Part shown: positions 13,553 to 23,945 of the stretch, piece by piece
Position numbering within the stretch: the stretch's first letter is position 1
Layout of the letters: each line of letters begins with the position of its first letter
DNA from: Plecoglossus altivelis
Taxonomy: Eukaryota; Chordata; Actinopteri; Osmeriformes; Plecoglossidae
Assembly: GCA_036571765.1 (NCBI GenBank)
Contig: BROE01000002.1
Span: 4,671,809-4,735,808 of the forward strand
Length of the DNA stretch: 64,000 bases
Direction of reading: 5' to 3'
The notes under the pieces: generated by a model
What the model saw: only the letters and a program-made list of their open reading frames with translations
What the model was told of the DNA's origin: nothing
Database searches by the model: none
Translations under genes and position numbers: made by a program

Positions 13553-14101
13553 ACAGAGAGAGAGAGAGAGAGAGATGAGAGAGAGGAGGGAGGGAAGAGA
13601 GAGAGGAGAGAGAGAGAGGGAGGGGAGAGAGAAGGGGGGTGACGGAGAGAGAAGAGAGGAGGAGGCAGAGGTGGAAGGGGGAAGAGGAGAGGAGGGAGGC
13701 AGAGGAGGGGAGAGAGACGGAAAGAGAGGGACAGAGAAGGAGGAGCAGGGAGAGGGGAGGAAGAGAGGAGGGAAAGACGGAAAGAGAGGAGGTAGGGAGG
13801 GAGAGAGAGAGACGGAAGAGAGAGGGACGGGGGACGAGGGAGAGAGAGAAAGAGAGGAGGTGAGGGAGGGGAGGGATGGAGGGGGAAGGAGAGGAGAGAG
13901 AGAGGGAGGGAAGGGAGGGAGAGGGAGGGAGGGAGGAGGAGGAGGGAGGGAGGGAGAGGGAGGGAGAGGAGAGGAGAGAGGAGAGAGAAGGAGAGAGGGA
14001 GAGAGGGGAGAAAGAGGGAGAGGGAGAGAGGGAGAGAGGGAGAGGGAGAGAGGGAGAGAGAGAGACAGAGGGAGAGAGAGAGAGAGGGAGAGAGAGGGGA
14101 G
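13553..14101. repeat. 550-bp GA-rich purine tract
   Basis: The + strand is almost wholly A and G (gaga, ggga, aggagg units) with scattered single pyrimidines. It produces Arg/Glu/Gly-rich frames on + and Ser/Leu/Pro-rich frames on -. None of these is a gene. Confidence 0.95.
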
Positions 14102-14224
14102 TTCGCCTCAGGTCTCCTTTGGTGGCAGACTGCACAGGCCTGCAGCTGAACTCATCTCCAGCCTCATAACATCTTGATTGGGGGGCTCAGAGGTGTGTGC
14201 TTGTGTGTGTGTGTGTTGAAGTTC

Positions 14225-14420
14225 TTGATTGTCGTGTGTCAAATACAATGAAATACTGGTTCTCCCTGCCTTAATACAAGGGGACATCATCACCCCCTGG
14301 GTAACACAAGCCTTTGCAGACGCTCTGTACCCAGACCAGGAACACAGTTACACATAGTGTACATTATATATTTTTGTATACATCATAGACAATAACAGTA
14401 CGCGACAACAATGTGAAGGG
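14225..14420 (-). mobile_element. possible non-LTR (LINE) tail fragment
   Basis: The stretch ttgattgtcgtgtgtcaaat, continuing acaatgaaatactggttctc, resembles the dispersed fish repeats that carry 'tattgtcatgt...caatgaaat' near one end, probably LINE 3' regions. The match is from memory of the motif style only, and no coding portion is present. Confidence 0.35.
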
Positions 14421-14750
14421 CCAATGGGTGTCTCAGCTGATTGGCTGATTGTATATTGCCACAAATCCACCTTAATGACCCTCGCACACTGACGCACGCA
14501 TGCACAACCTCCCTCTTAATTGATCTACTTTCAACCACACACATCTGATGGTGAAAAAGTGGTTTGTAACAGTCCGGGTCTAGTGATTCAATTATATTTC
14601 CAGCCGATTATATCTTTAGATTCTTTTTTTTCTGCCCCAAAGTTGGCGCAATCACCAAAATGGCGTCCCTCTAAGAACAGAACAAAGCTCGTGGGAAATT
14701 AGAACTTTCTAGGCCTGACTGCACATCAACGGAGGATGGAATGGAGAGAT

Positions 14751-14809
14751 ACACACACACACGCACACACACACACACACACACACCCGTCCAGACGCGC
14801 ACACACACG
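14751..14809. repeat. (CA)n microsatellite
   Basis: CA run with CGCA and CGTC interruptions. Confidence 0.93.
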
Positions 14810-15140
14810 TCAAAACGTGTCTGTACGACTGTGATTACGGTGACACCAAGCGCAGAGAAACCCAAATTAATAATTGAGATGTCTAATGATGGTGTGATAA
14901 CAGTGAGCACAGACAAAATGCTCCAATCCAGGCCCTAAATGAGTTACACTGATGCATATGTACTTTCAATGACCTCCAAAAAGTAAAAAAAAAAAAAAAT
15001 ACAATCAAATTGTGAGAAATGTTTTAAATTTCAGCTAGATTGCCTTCAGATATTCCCAGATGTGGCTTATTGTAGAAGCCATGGTTGAAATGTGTGTTTC
15101 TGTCTGGCCCTCAGGGCCCAGAAGCCCTCCATTTCTGCAC

Positions 15141-15420
15141 AGCCCTCTATCTCTGTTCCCCTCTCTCTGTTCCCCTCTCTCTCTTTCTAGCCCTCTATAT
15201 GTGTTCCCCTCTCTCTCTTCCCCTCTCTCTCTTTCTAGCCCTCTATATGTGTTCCCCTCTCTCTCTCCCCCTCTCTCTCTCTAGCCCTCTATCTCTGTTC
15301 CCCTCTTTGTCCCTCTCTCTCTTTTTAGCCCTCTATCTCTGTTCTACTCTCTCTCTCCCTCTCTCTAGCCCTTTATCTCTGCTCCCCTCTCTCTTTCTCT
15401 CTCTTCCCCTCCTCTATCTG
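15141..15420. repeat. CT minisatellite, 40-48 bp unit with acceptor-like ends
   Basis: Six copies of agccctctat start at 15141, 15189, 15237, 15283, 15327 and 15367, separated by pyrimidine tracts of ctctctcttcccctctc type. The spacing is 48, 48, 46, 44 and 40 bp. The later copies read (Y)n-ttytag or (Y)n-ctctag followed by ccctctat, which looks like a 3' splice site. The array lies about 400 bp before the real acceptor at 15763. Confidence 0.9.
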
Positions 15421-15763
15421 TTGCCCTCATGCTCCACCTCTCTTTCCCTTCAGCTACCCATGTCATTTTCCTCATCTCTCCCTCTCTCTCATCCCTGCCT
15501 CTGTTATCCGTCTCTGAGGGTGTGCTCTCTGGCTTCTCCTTCAGTCTCTCCATCTGGATCTCGCTGCTCGAATCTTCTCATCTCTCTCCGGCTCCTTTCC
15601 CTCCCTCCCTCCCTCCCTCCCTCCCTCCTCTTATCGCTCTGTCTTGTTCTCTGAGTTCTAATCCTTTCTCCTCTCTCCGTTTTCATGTCTGCTCTACCTC
15701 CCTTTCCCTCCCTCCTTCTACCCCCCCCCCCCCGACCCTCTCTCTCCTTCCCTCCTTCCTCAG

Positions 15764-15922
15764 ATAATGCTGCTGACCGACCCGGAGGTTGAGAGCAGCT
15801 TGCTGATCAGCTCAGATGAGGGTGCCAGCTACCAGAAGTACCGCCTCAGCTTCTACATCCTCAGCCTGCTCTTCCACCCTGAGCAGGAGGACTGGATCCT
15901 GGCCTACAGCCACGACCAGAAG
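15764..15922 (+). CDS. sorcs1: sorcs1 exon: IMLLTDPEVESSLLISSDEG
   Basis: Fifty-three codons begin IMLLTDPEVESSLLISSDEG and end SLLFHPEQEDWILAYSHDQK. SSDEGASY is an Asp-box of the VPS10 propeller. The match to mammalian SORCS1 (IMLLTDPEIESSLLISSDEG) is nearly perfect and closer than to SORCS3 (MLLSDPEMESSILISSDEG). The acceptor is ccttcctcag and the donor is AAG|gtgaga; both ends are phase 0. The next normal exon requires two incoming bases, so an exon must lie in between. Confidence 0.97.
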
Positions 15923-15946
15923 GTGAGAGCCAGGATGGGGCACTCT

Positions 15947-16268
15947 CACAGACACACACACACACAGATACAGCACACACACACACGCTTACACAGACAC
16001 ACACGCTTACACAGACACACAGACACAGCACACACAGACACAGCACACACAGACACAGCACACACAGACACAGCATAAGAACATACACAGACAGATACAG
16101 CACACACACACACGCTTACACAGACACACAGACACAGCACACACAGACACAGCACACACAGACACAGCGCACGCACATACACAGACAGACACAGCACACA
16201 GATACAGCACACACACAGACTAAGCATGCACCCACACACACATACTCAGACACAACACTCAGACAAAG

Positions 16269-16300
<32 letters not shown>

Positions 16301-16399
16301 GCACACACACAGATGAAGCACGCACACACACACAGCACTCACACAGGCACAGCATGCACACCCAGAGACAGACACAGCGTGCGCACGCGCACACACACG
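15947..16399. repeat. CA / CACAGACACAG compound repeat
   Basis: About 450 bp of CA runs with recurring cacagacacag and cacgcttacacaga units, starting 25 bp after the splice donor of the preceding exon. Confidence 0.95.
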
Positions 16400-16695
16400 G
16401 CTGTGAACATCAATGCCACGAACGCCGCCACCCACACCTACTCGCATAAACACTCATACTGTAGCTTTGGGTACATACTGACACTACATGCTTACACACT
16501 GGCACTCCAGAGTGGATCCGTCACACTTAATAGACACACACACACTCTCACTCACAAGCGAGGGTGCTGAGGGAGGCCGTCTGTGTCTTGGCCTCTGTCG
16601 TACGCCAGAAGGAGCGAGCCACAGACGCCGACGGGATGGGAGAGAGAGGGTGACACTGCTAGGCTACACTTCAGCTCTAAAACCTGACTCATGGT

Positions 16696-16715
16696 GGGGG
16701 GGGGGGGGGGGGGGG
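16696..16715 (+). repeat. 20-base G run followed by GT repeat
   Basis: Twenty consecutive G bases, then tgtggtgtgtgtgtgtg. It could form a G-quadruplex; exact length is unreliable in any assembly. Confidence 0.8.
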
Positions 16716-18074
16716 TGTGGTGTGTGTGTGTGTGGGTGGGTGTGGAATAGAGAGAGACAGAGCAAGACAGAGCGGGAGGGGAACAAAGCGATGGAGACTA
16801 AACGGAATAAATGAATAGCATAATTAAATGTTTAAATCAAGTGTTCTCGTTGGCCTTCAGTTCAAAATGAGTGGTGTACACAAAGAACCGTGTTCGACAG
16901 GCAAAGTCGACTGCGCACTCAAAACTTGTCACTTTTTGCCCTTTTCAAACAACCACCGTTTTAATGGCCCACACTCCTGGGGAATTTGAAGTACGAGTCA
17001 ATGAGTCTTTCAGCTCAAACCCCTAAAACTTGAACTGTAATATTCACCCCAAAATATTGTAGCGATGGAAACACCAATAACGCAGAAGGACAACAGCACG
17101 GTTCAGAAAAACAAACTAACTCCTGCTTTTTCTACGCTCATCCATTCCCCCATTTCTTCTCTTCTCCCTCTTCTCTTCCTCTCTAACCCAACGCAGAAGA
17201 GATGTAACCGCTCATTTCGTTGATGGTTCTCTGTAGAACAACGGGACATTTTTCAAAACTCAGTCAAAAGTAATCGTTTCGGTTGAAGGCAATTTCTATT
17301 TTCATGATTTGAACCCAGCTGAGCCGGATATCAGCCCAGACTGCCATGTTGAGACCTCAGCCTGCCTGATACAACTTATTACGCCCCCACACACCCCTCG
17401 CTCCCCTGCATCCACAGGTTAAGGATCTCCATGGTGATGTTTTTCCTATTCAAATCTGGCCCGTCAAGTTAGTGAGATCGCTCTAAAAAAAACACACAAA
17501 AAAACATCAACGAAATGGAGCCAAAGTGAAATGACATTTTCCACCTGTCCACCCCTTCTAGCTAGCTACGTAGGTAGCAAACTGACTTTCACCTTGACCC
17601 TAAACAAGAAGCCTTTGATTCCCTCCAAATATTTAAACACGAAGGACATTACATATTCATTGAAACAATGGATTAAGAGGTGATAACCTTCCCAGTCAAG
17701 ACGGCCCCAAACACACTTCACAATGTACCCAGAACTTGTACCCTTTCTGCTTACCGTCGAGGCAGAGGAGGAAGCGATAGGAAATAAGGAAGGATGTATT
17801 CCTGTGTGTTTCAGACACTGGAATGTATTGCCATTTAGAGAATGGGCACTGCACATGAATAAAAGGCTTTCCTTGCACCCGCGCTGTTTGGCTGCTAATG
17901 TTTCGTCTTAGATGAGTTATGAAACTGATACTTGTTGTTTTGTTTGTTTCTTTTTTCCTCCTGAGGCATGAGTTGGAAATAAATATCTCTGGAGATTTTG
18001 GAAAGTTCTAGAATGCACCTGGCCATGAAACACTAGGGAAACTTTAGAATAGAGTACAAGTTCACGTGTTAGCG

Positions 18075-18610
18075 TCTCTCTCTCTCTCTCTCTCCGTCTC
18101 TCTCCCTCTCTCTCTCTCCGTCTCTCACTCCTGCACACACACAGTTACACAAGACAGTATACTCAACACACACACACAATCTTGTCTTTTTTTGTATCGC
18201 ACTCTCTCTCATTTTTTCCTTCCCTCCAGTCCTGTCTCGCTCCCTCCCTCCCCCTGCCTCTATTTTCTCCACCCCTCCCAGCACTCTTCTGCATTCGTAG
18301 ATTGAGAGACCCCGTAGGGCAGAGCAGTACGTATTTCAGGGTGGAACTCTCTAGTCTGCCTGACTCCCCTCCTCTCGTCTCTCCACCCTTCCTCTCTCTC
18401 AGCAACCCCCCCTCCATCTCTCCTTCCAACCACTTTTACCATCGCTCCCATTCTTTTTCCCTCTCTCATTCGCTCTACCCTCTCTCACTCTCTACACCCT
18501 CCCTATCTCTCCCTCTCCTATTTTACTCTATCTCTCCCATTCTCCTTCTATACTCTCACTTGTTCCCTCTCACATTTTATACTGTCTCTCTCTCTCCCCC
18601 CCCCCTACAG
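18075..18610. repeat. CT-rich region
   Basis: ctctct and ctccct runs are broken by short unique DNA, ending in a C run and acceptor-like cctacag at 18609. The sequence after that AG shows no SORCS1 similarity, so I do not call an exon there. Confidence 0.75.
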
Positions 18611-20505
18611 TGACTTGGCCTGGCTAAGTGCTAACCCAGTGTTGGTGGGAGTTGATTAGTCAAAGTGATTTGCTACCTCAGTGTGCTCTCTGCAGCCCAG
18701 CTTCAGAGCTATATCTCAGCACCCTGGCTGTTCCCTCACCCACGCCTGGCATGGAAATACAAGAACCGTATTCTACTTTCCGGTATGCAAACGGCATCCT
18801 TGCTCCGTGGCCTTGGACAGAGCACTTTATTGCTGTGTTCTATCACTTGGAATACCCTCTCGACAGAAAAGAATCTTTGTAAAAATGGACGTGGTAGGTT
18901 CGTGTTGCCATGACACCTAGCAGACCTGTGCTGACAATACTCTGTAGTTCACGTGTTTGCTGGTTATTTCAGCAGAAATGGTCAACTCTCCTGTTTTGTT
19001 TGTGTTTCGTTTAACTAATCTGACTGAATAATATCAGGCATCGATTAATAGAGAGAGTTTGCTGTTGCTATCCAAGGGTTTGACTTCACCCTTCAGGAAA
19101 ACGTAAATAAACACCAAAAAATAAACAAGCGGCGTCCCAATTGAGTTTGTTGCTAATATAATAATGTTTACTTTCTCCGCATGGCTGCTCATGTTTCAAA
19201 TAGAAAAAGTCCAAACGAAAACATTGCAACTGCATTCACGCCTCATTTGATACCTGCCTGTAAATCAAGAGGCGTTTGCCCTTGCAGGTGTTAAAAATCA
19301 AAAAGAGGCAATCAATCAAATAAGCACATTGACAAGTTTGTTCTACGGTTTTCGGGCAAGTAAGCACAAGTCATCGCAATAGGTATAAAATGACAGCCCA
19401 AGAAACAACAAACGCACGGATGTTAAGACTTGTAGTGTTCACCTCCGCATCTAATGTGCGAAAAAGATGTCAACAAATCGGATACAGTGCCAGAGACGTA
19501 GAAATCAGCGGAAAATCTAGTAAACGCTAGTTGCTCGGAGCCAAAAAATAGGCATTGTCCATTGGTTTTCAAAATAGATGACTGTGGTGTGGGTGCTGAG
19601 TGAAATTTCTCCACCACTCCCCCAATTGTCAACCCCCTTGTCCATCACCCTCACCCATGTTACGCCTCGACACACCCTCCCCACCCCTCAATATGACACC
19701 GACTCACCCACTTCCCCACCAGCCTGCTCCACCCCACAGTGTGACTCTCACGCTATTCCCACTAAATGAGGACTTCTTTCTCTAACGGTTTCCCATTCTG
19801 TTAAGTCGACTCTTTCCCGTGTGTAGGCCTACATTATAGTATTTCCTATGAATCGCTCTTTAGTCAATCGTGAGGAGTAGGTGCTAATCTTGCAGTTCTA
19901 GACTCTATGTAAATGACCCGCTGTAGTCTGAACTTACTGCGTAAACATCGGTTTGGCTACTCGTAGGAGCCACCGCTCTGTTAGTTCGTTAAGCTCCCGA
20001 TATCACGCTGTCGGCCAATCGCACGCCCTTGCCCTCCCACCCTCCCCCCCCCTTGTCACCTCTGAGTTACACCGCCTGCTCAACCATCACATCAGTCGAC
20101 CTCTTCGCTTTCTCACTAGAAGATGTCGAGTCTTGTTTAAGAGCGAGCCTGAGCGTTCCCCCCACCGCATGCATGTCACCAAAGCACAAGATTCCCGCTC
20201 TAGCCCTCTCCGTAAATCTAATCAGCCTTTATACACCACGGGTTCATGTTGCCCCGCCCCCCTCTCGCTTGTTTGCCTTCCCACCACCCCCCTCTCCTTG
20301 ATCCCTGACAACCAGTATGTGGATTGTGAGGGACTAAGGCAGGTGGCTTGTGTGATTGTTAGTCTTAGGATTATGGCGCGTGTTTGTTAGGATCTGGCTC
20401 TATGATATTGCTTTGTCTAAAGACGAGATAGTAGGAACGTCTGTAGGTTATCTCTGATAGTAATGCCCTCATGTCTTATTTGTGTGTGTCTTCTTCCTGG
20501 TTCAG

Positions 20506-20613
20506 TCCTCTTTTACGCTACGATCTTCCAGTGGAGTTGGCAGAGGGCAATGGTCCATTTATTATAGAGGAAAGTTGCGCCCCTGCCAACGGCATTCGAT
20601 TTTGCGGTACTGG
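20506..20613 (+). other. sorcs1: damaged sorcs1 exon (Asp-box blade, LYSS..NRFYW)
   Basis: The exon expected between HDQK and SKIGLDKEP encodes about LYSSxEFGRRWQLI...PNRFYW and should be 74 nt. Here a good acceptor (ttcttcctggttcag) and a strong donor (tactgg|gtaagt) bracket 108 nt whose pieces match that exon in order but in shifting frames: tcttccagtggagttggcag (SSVEFGR), caatgg (RW), gaggaaagttgcgcccctgc (..P), then cgatttt and tactgg (RFYW). The extra bases look like many small insertions. Frame 0 stays open but bears no family resemblance and leaves the wrong phase for the next exon. It is either a badly sequenced patch or a decaying exon. Confidence 0.6.
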
Positions 20614-21036
20614 GTAAGTAGATCACTGTCGACCTGCAAGCGCCCAGCAAAGTATGCCTGGATGGCCTCAGTATAACCATTGTATATATCTACAAGGAAT
20701 CTACGTCCAATTTAGAAAATCCGGTAGTGCACACTTCTGCACTCCCGAACCGGCCCAGATGAGGGCATACTCTGGATCAGTACCCTGCTTGCCGTATGAG
20801 TCAAGAAATTTAAACTGTTACCAAGCACGCTTTATCCAAGGGTGAATCTTGCATTTGTTTGTTTTGTTTTTTAATCCAAGAGGATTTATGTTCCTGGGGA
20901 ATCTCCATTTTAGGTCTAATTTAGAGGTAATTTAGACTGAACCATACTTTTGAGAGGTCGCGGTTCTGCTGCGGCGTCGTCTGCCCCCGTTTGCCTGCTG
21001 ACGCTCTCGTTCCGTAGGCGACCTTTCGTTCCTTTC

Positions 21037-21065
21037 TTACGTAACTTCCTTTAATCGTGACGTCA
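21037..21065 (+). promoter_or_regulatory. paired bZIP palindromes (TTACGTAA, TGACGTCA)
   Basis: Perfect TTACGTAA at 21037-21044 (PAR/C-EBP type) and perfect CRE TGACGTCA at 21058-21065 lie 13 bp apart inside an intron. A half-palindromic GACGTCA occurs near 21256. Binding is inferred from sequence only, and the surrounding DNA may be of poor quality. Confidence 0.3.
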
Positions 21066-22133
21066 CTTCTCGTTTTCAAACTCAACGTCTTTTCATCTCG
21101 AAGCTACTCTGAAAAAAGATGTCGAAACACTAACAAGCTGAGGCAGTTGGGAGTGACGGTTGCTACTGATCTGCAGAGGAGTTCACTCGGTACGAAGGCT
21201 GCGGAAGGATCCGGAAGGCCCAAATCTGGCCCGTACCCGCGTGAGCTGAACGAAGACGTCATGTCTGGAGAAAGCTTATATTACTCCTGTCGACCTGCAA
21301 TTACATTCTAGGAAAAGCAAGACAGAGATGGCGGTTATTTATTCCTCCCGTAGCCTGAAATGTACGATGCTGTCATGTGTGTTATCATCATCTTCTTCTC
21401 ACCTGGATTAGTAAACGAAAAAGCTTGTAATGAGAGAGATGAAGGGACAGAAAAGTAGGTCATTACACTCCGAGCTCCATTTTATCATGGAAATTACCAA
21501 TACTGCCAATAAGTGTCATAATTAGGACTGTAGGCTCTCGCTGGTTCCTGCCTATCCTTCGCCATCGCCTCTGATTCCAAAGTCCTTTTTATACATTTTT
21601 CATGGCGTTATAATTAAATGCCCGCTCGCCGTTCCTGCTGGCTTCGGCGGCAGGCGAATCAATGACTTTCCCTCCGCTCCTTAACGATGCCAGGATACAC
21701 GGGTGGAGCCCGTCTGGGGGGGGGGGGGGGGGTAAGCGAAGGAAGGGGTGAAGGAGCGCAAGGAGCATTCTGCTTGGCGTGAAGCGTCCCTGGAGCCCTT
21801 GAAAAAGCAGCGTACAAGTTAGGCGACAGGAGACCACATGGCTGCTGCTGACCCCCAGGGTCTGACACTCGGAAGGCGAGGACGGTGTCGGATACGGATG
21901 GGGCGGGAGGACGATGTTGTGCGCGACGGTTGTCATCGCGACACAATGTGCAGGGAGCATATCTGGGATCGTAACAACAACCCCCCGGCGGTGACACGTT
22001 ACAGGGGGACTAGATATCGCGTTGCCTACTCACACTCTGTCGTCCCTCCGGTCAGAGGGGGGGGGGGGAGGGCAGGGGAGAGGGGCAGGGAGGGGTCTAT
22101 TATCCCGCTGAAACCCATTTTGTCTCCTCACAG

Positions 22134-22198
22134 GTCGAAAATAGGTTTGGACAAAGAGCCTGGATTGATCCACCTGGAAACCAGCATATCCGAAGGAC
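22134..22198 (+). CDS. sorcs1: sorcs1 exon: SKIGLDKEPGLIHLE
   Basis: After one base completing the Trp codon (TG|G), the exon reads SKIGLDKEPGLIHLETSISE then G, aligned with mammalian SVMGSNKEPDLVHLEARTVDG. Acceptor tcctcacag, donor GGAC|gtgagt. It needs two bases from the previous exon, so it cannot be joined in frame to the exon at 15764. This shows that an exon is missing between them. Confidence 0.92.
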
Positions 22199-23489
22199 GT
22201 GAGTAATTGATTTCCTTGAGTTCCAGCTCAAAGTCCTAACCTGCCACGTCAAACTGAAAGCGGGCGGAGTGGAGGCAGCTGAGGGTGTGCGTGGCGGAGG
22301 TGAGAAAGATGAGCATAGACGCAAGTTAGCTAAGCGCGACAGAAGGGAGGCCCAGGTAAGGGGACGCAGAGAGACGACTGAGGGAAAAAGTAATGCATAC
22401 ATTAGACTGTCTTTAAGAAGCGATTGACTTTCCCCATGCACCCAAACGTCCTGAATGACAACGAGAAGTGCTGACAGGTTTTGTGTTTTGCGAGATGCTT
22501 CTGTACATGTGATTCAGACACACGTTTCCCTGATCTGCCGAAAGAAAGCATGACAATTATGTTTATATATTCCCGATAAAAACACAATAGGCCACCCCAT
22601 ACGATGATTATGATGGACAACTACAGATAACTACAGAAATGACTGATATATAATACATTGATGTTATCAGATATTTAGCCATATAGTACGTGTGGAGCCA
22701 ATACCAGCAGTAGTATTTCTCCGCCTCCATGTGACCCTGACCTTCTCTCCTAATGTCCCTCCAACGAGAAAGGGTGCTGGACATCCTCTCTAAGCTTCAC
22801 GAGAAGGGAAAAAAATCGAATAAAACGGATTTTTCCGCACTATCCATATATCTCCCAGATAGAACCTACTCTTAGTCGGGCTGGAGGGAGTAGTTATCGG
22901 GAATGCGAGTTCAGAGAAGTTGGAGGGTCGGGTGAGGGGGAGGTCGTGGGTGTATCAAGCCAGTTGGCTGCGCGTCGCACCCCCCCCTATCTCCCCTCCC
23001 CCCCACCCCCTGTGACTTGGCCCTGCCTGCCCCTGTGGAAGGCCATCTCTATTGATCATGTGCATGAGGACGAGGGACAGACGCGCCGTTAGCAGAAGCT
23101 AACTCACACGGACAGCCTCCTCCTCCGCAACGCGATTGAAGGCAAAGAAAGCAATTGGCCTCTGTGGTCCTGCCTCTCTGGCCCTCCCCCCCCCCCTCCT
23201 CCACTCTGCTCTGAGGCAGGGAAACTTTATTGATGCCATTAATACGAGGGGCAGATGGAAGCTGGGCGAAGGCTGTCCTTCTCTCTGACAGCTAATGCTA
23301 TCCCTGACCATGTGTGCGGAGAGATCTGTGTCGGCGGGTATGTGCAGTACGTGTGTCTGTCCTAAAGCACGCCTTTTTAGCTGCACTTGTGTGGGCTTGC
23401 GTGCGGTCATTTAACCGTGCGCGCGCACCCCGGATCTCGTGCGTGTGTATATATATCTCACTGAGTTTTTTCTTTTTTTTTGTCCACAG
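22199..23489 (+). other. intron, 1.3 kb
   Basis: Largely unique sequence with a few C runs. It ends in a T-rich tract and acceptor tttttgtccacag. No other feature is supported. Confidence 0.85.
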
Positions 23490-23608
23490 TGGCGCTGTAC
23501 GTCACTTGCAAGTTGCAGAACTGCACCGACGCCAACAAGGGCAAGCCTTTTCCCGGGTACATCGACCCCAACTCCCTGGTGGTGCAGGACGAGTACGTGT
23601 TCGTCCAG
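23490..23608 (+). CDS. sorcs1: sorcs1 exon: YVTCKLQNCTDANKGKPFPG
   Basis: The split Leu codon is completed, then ALYVTCKLQNCTDAN, GKPFPGYIDPNSLVVQDEY and VFVQ. This matches the SORCS1 form (HYLTCRMQNCTEANRNQPFPGYIDPDSLIVQDHYVFVQ region) rather than SORCS3. NCT is a potential N-glycosylation site. It ends on a codon boundary with donor CAG|gtagga. Confidence 0.96.
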
Positions 23609-23855
23609 GTAGGACACGGCGCCCGGTCAGACACCAGCACATTAGCGCTGTCCGCCCGGAAGATGGACACTGTGCTCCGAAATGACAAGTCAAGAATATC
23701 ACAGACAGTCTGTCCGAGGGGAAATTCATCATCGCCCTTTCGTGCAGAGAGCTGTTTCCCTGCGTTGGAGACAGATGTGCGTTTGGCGTCGCGGTGAGAC
23801 GCGGCGCCGAAGGTGTAATAATGCGTTTCTGTTCAACGCTTTCTTGAACGCGCAG

Positions 23856-23945
23856 GTATCCACTGGTGGACGCGTGATCTACTACGTGTCGGCGAAGAGA
23901 GACGTGTTCACGCCGATGAAATTGCCCAAGTACACTTTGCCTAAG
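23856..23945 (+). CDS. sorcs1: sorcs1 exon: STGGRVIYYVSAKRD..LPKYTLPK
   Basis: Thirty codons, both ends phase 0: VSTGGRVIYYVSAKRDVFTP then MKLPKYTLPK, aligned with LTSGGRPHYYVSYRRNAFAQMKLPKYALPK of mammals. It follows a short 247-bp intron. Acceptor gaacgcgcag, donor AAG|gtaacc. Propeller region of the VPS10 domain. Confidence 0.95.

Larger units (their letters stand above)
4818..15763 (+). other. intron, 10.9 kb, repeat-rich with assembly gap
   Basis: This is the largest intron in the window. It contains the N gap, CA microsatellites, three purine-rich tracts (about 6826-7150, 8940-9190, 13553-14101), pyrimidine-rich tracts (8509-8690, 15140-15760), a 14-bp tandem repeat, and two LINE-like tails near 11722 and 14225. 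The long frames inside it are low-complexity. No exon is expected, because the flanking exons are adjacent in mammalian SORCS1. Confidence 0.85.
15923..22133 (+). other. intronic region, 6.2 kb, containing a damaged exon
   Basis: It holds CA/CACAGA repeats (15947-16399), a 20-G run (16696-16715), CT-rich stretches (18075-18610) and the damaged exon at 20506-20613. A perfect TTACGTAA and TGACGTCA pair lies at 21037-21065. It ends with the acceptor tgtctcctcacag. I could find no better version of the missing exon anywhere in this interval. Confidence 0.8.

Noticed and set aside
13371..14177. 268-codon plus-strand frame (longest in window) and its minus-strand mirror
   Set aside because: Arg/Glu/Gly repeats from the 550-bp GA tract inside a sorcs1 intron; an artefact of composition.
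18602..18720. Possible exon after ccccctacag
   Set aside because: Good acceptor, but the downstream sequence does not translate to the expected SORCS1 segment and no donor fits the phases.
20628..21299. Two copies of gtcgacctgca (20628 and 21289), as in a cloning-vector polylinker
   Set aside because: Only 11 bases match and flanks do not continue as polylinker; coincidence is more likely than vector contamination, though both lie near the suspect patch.
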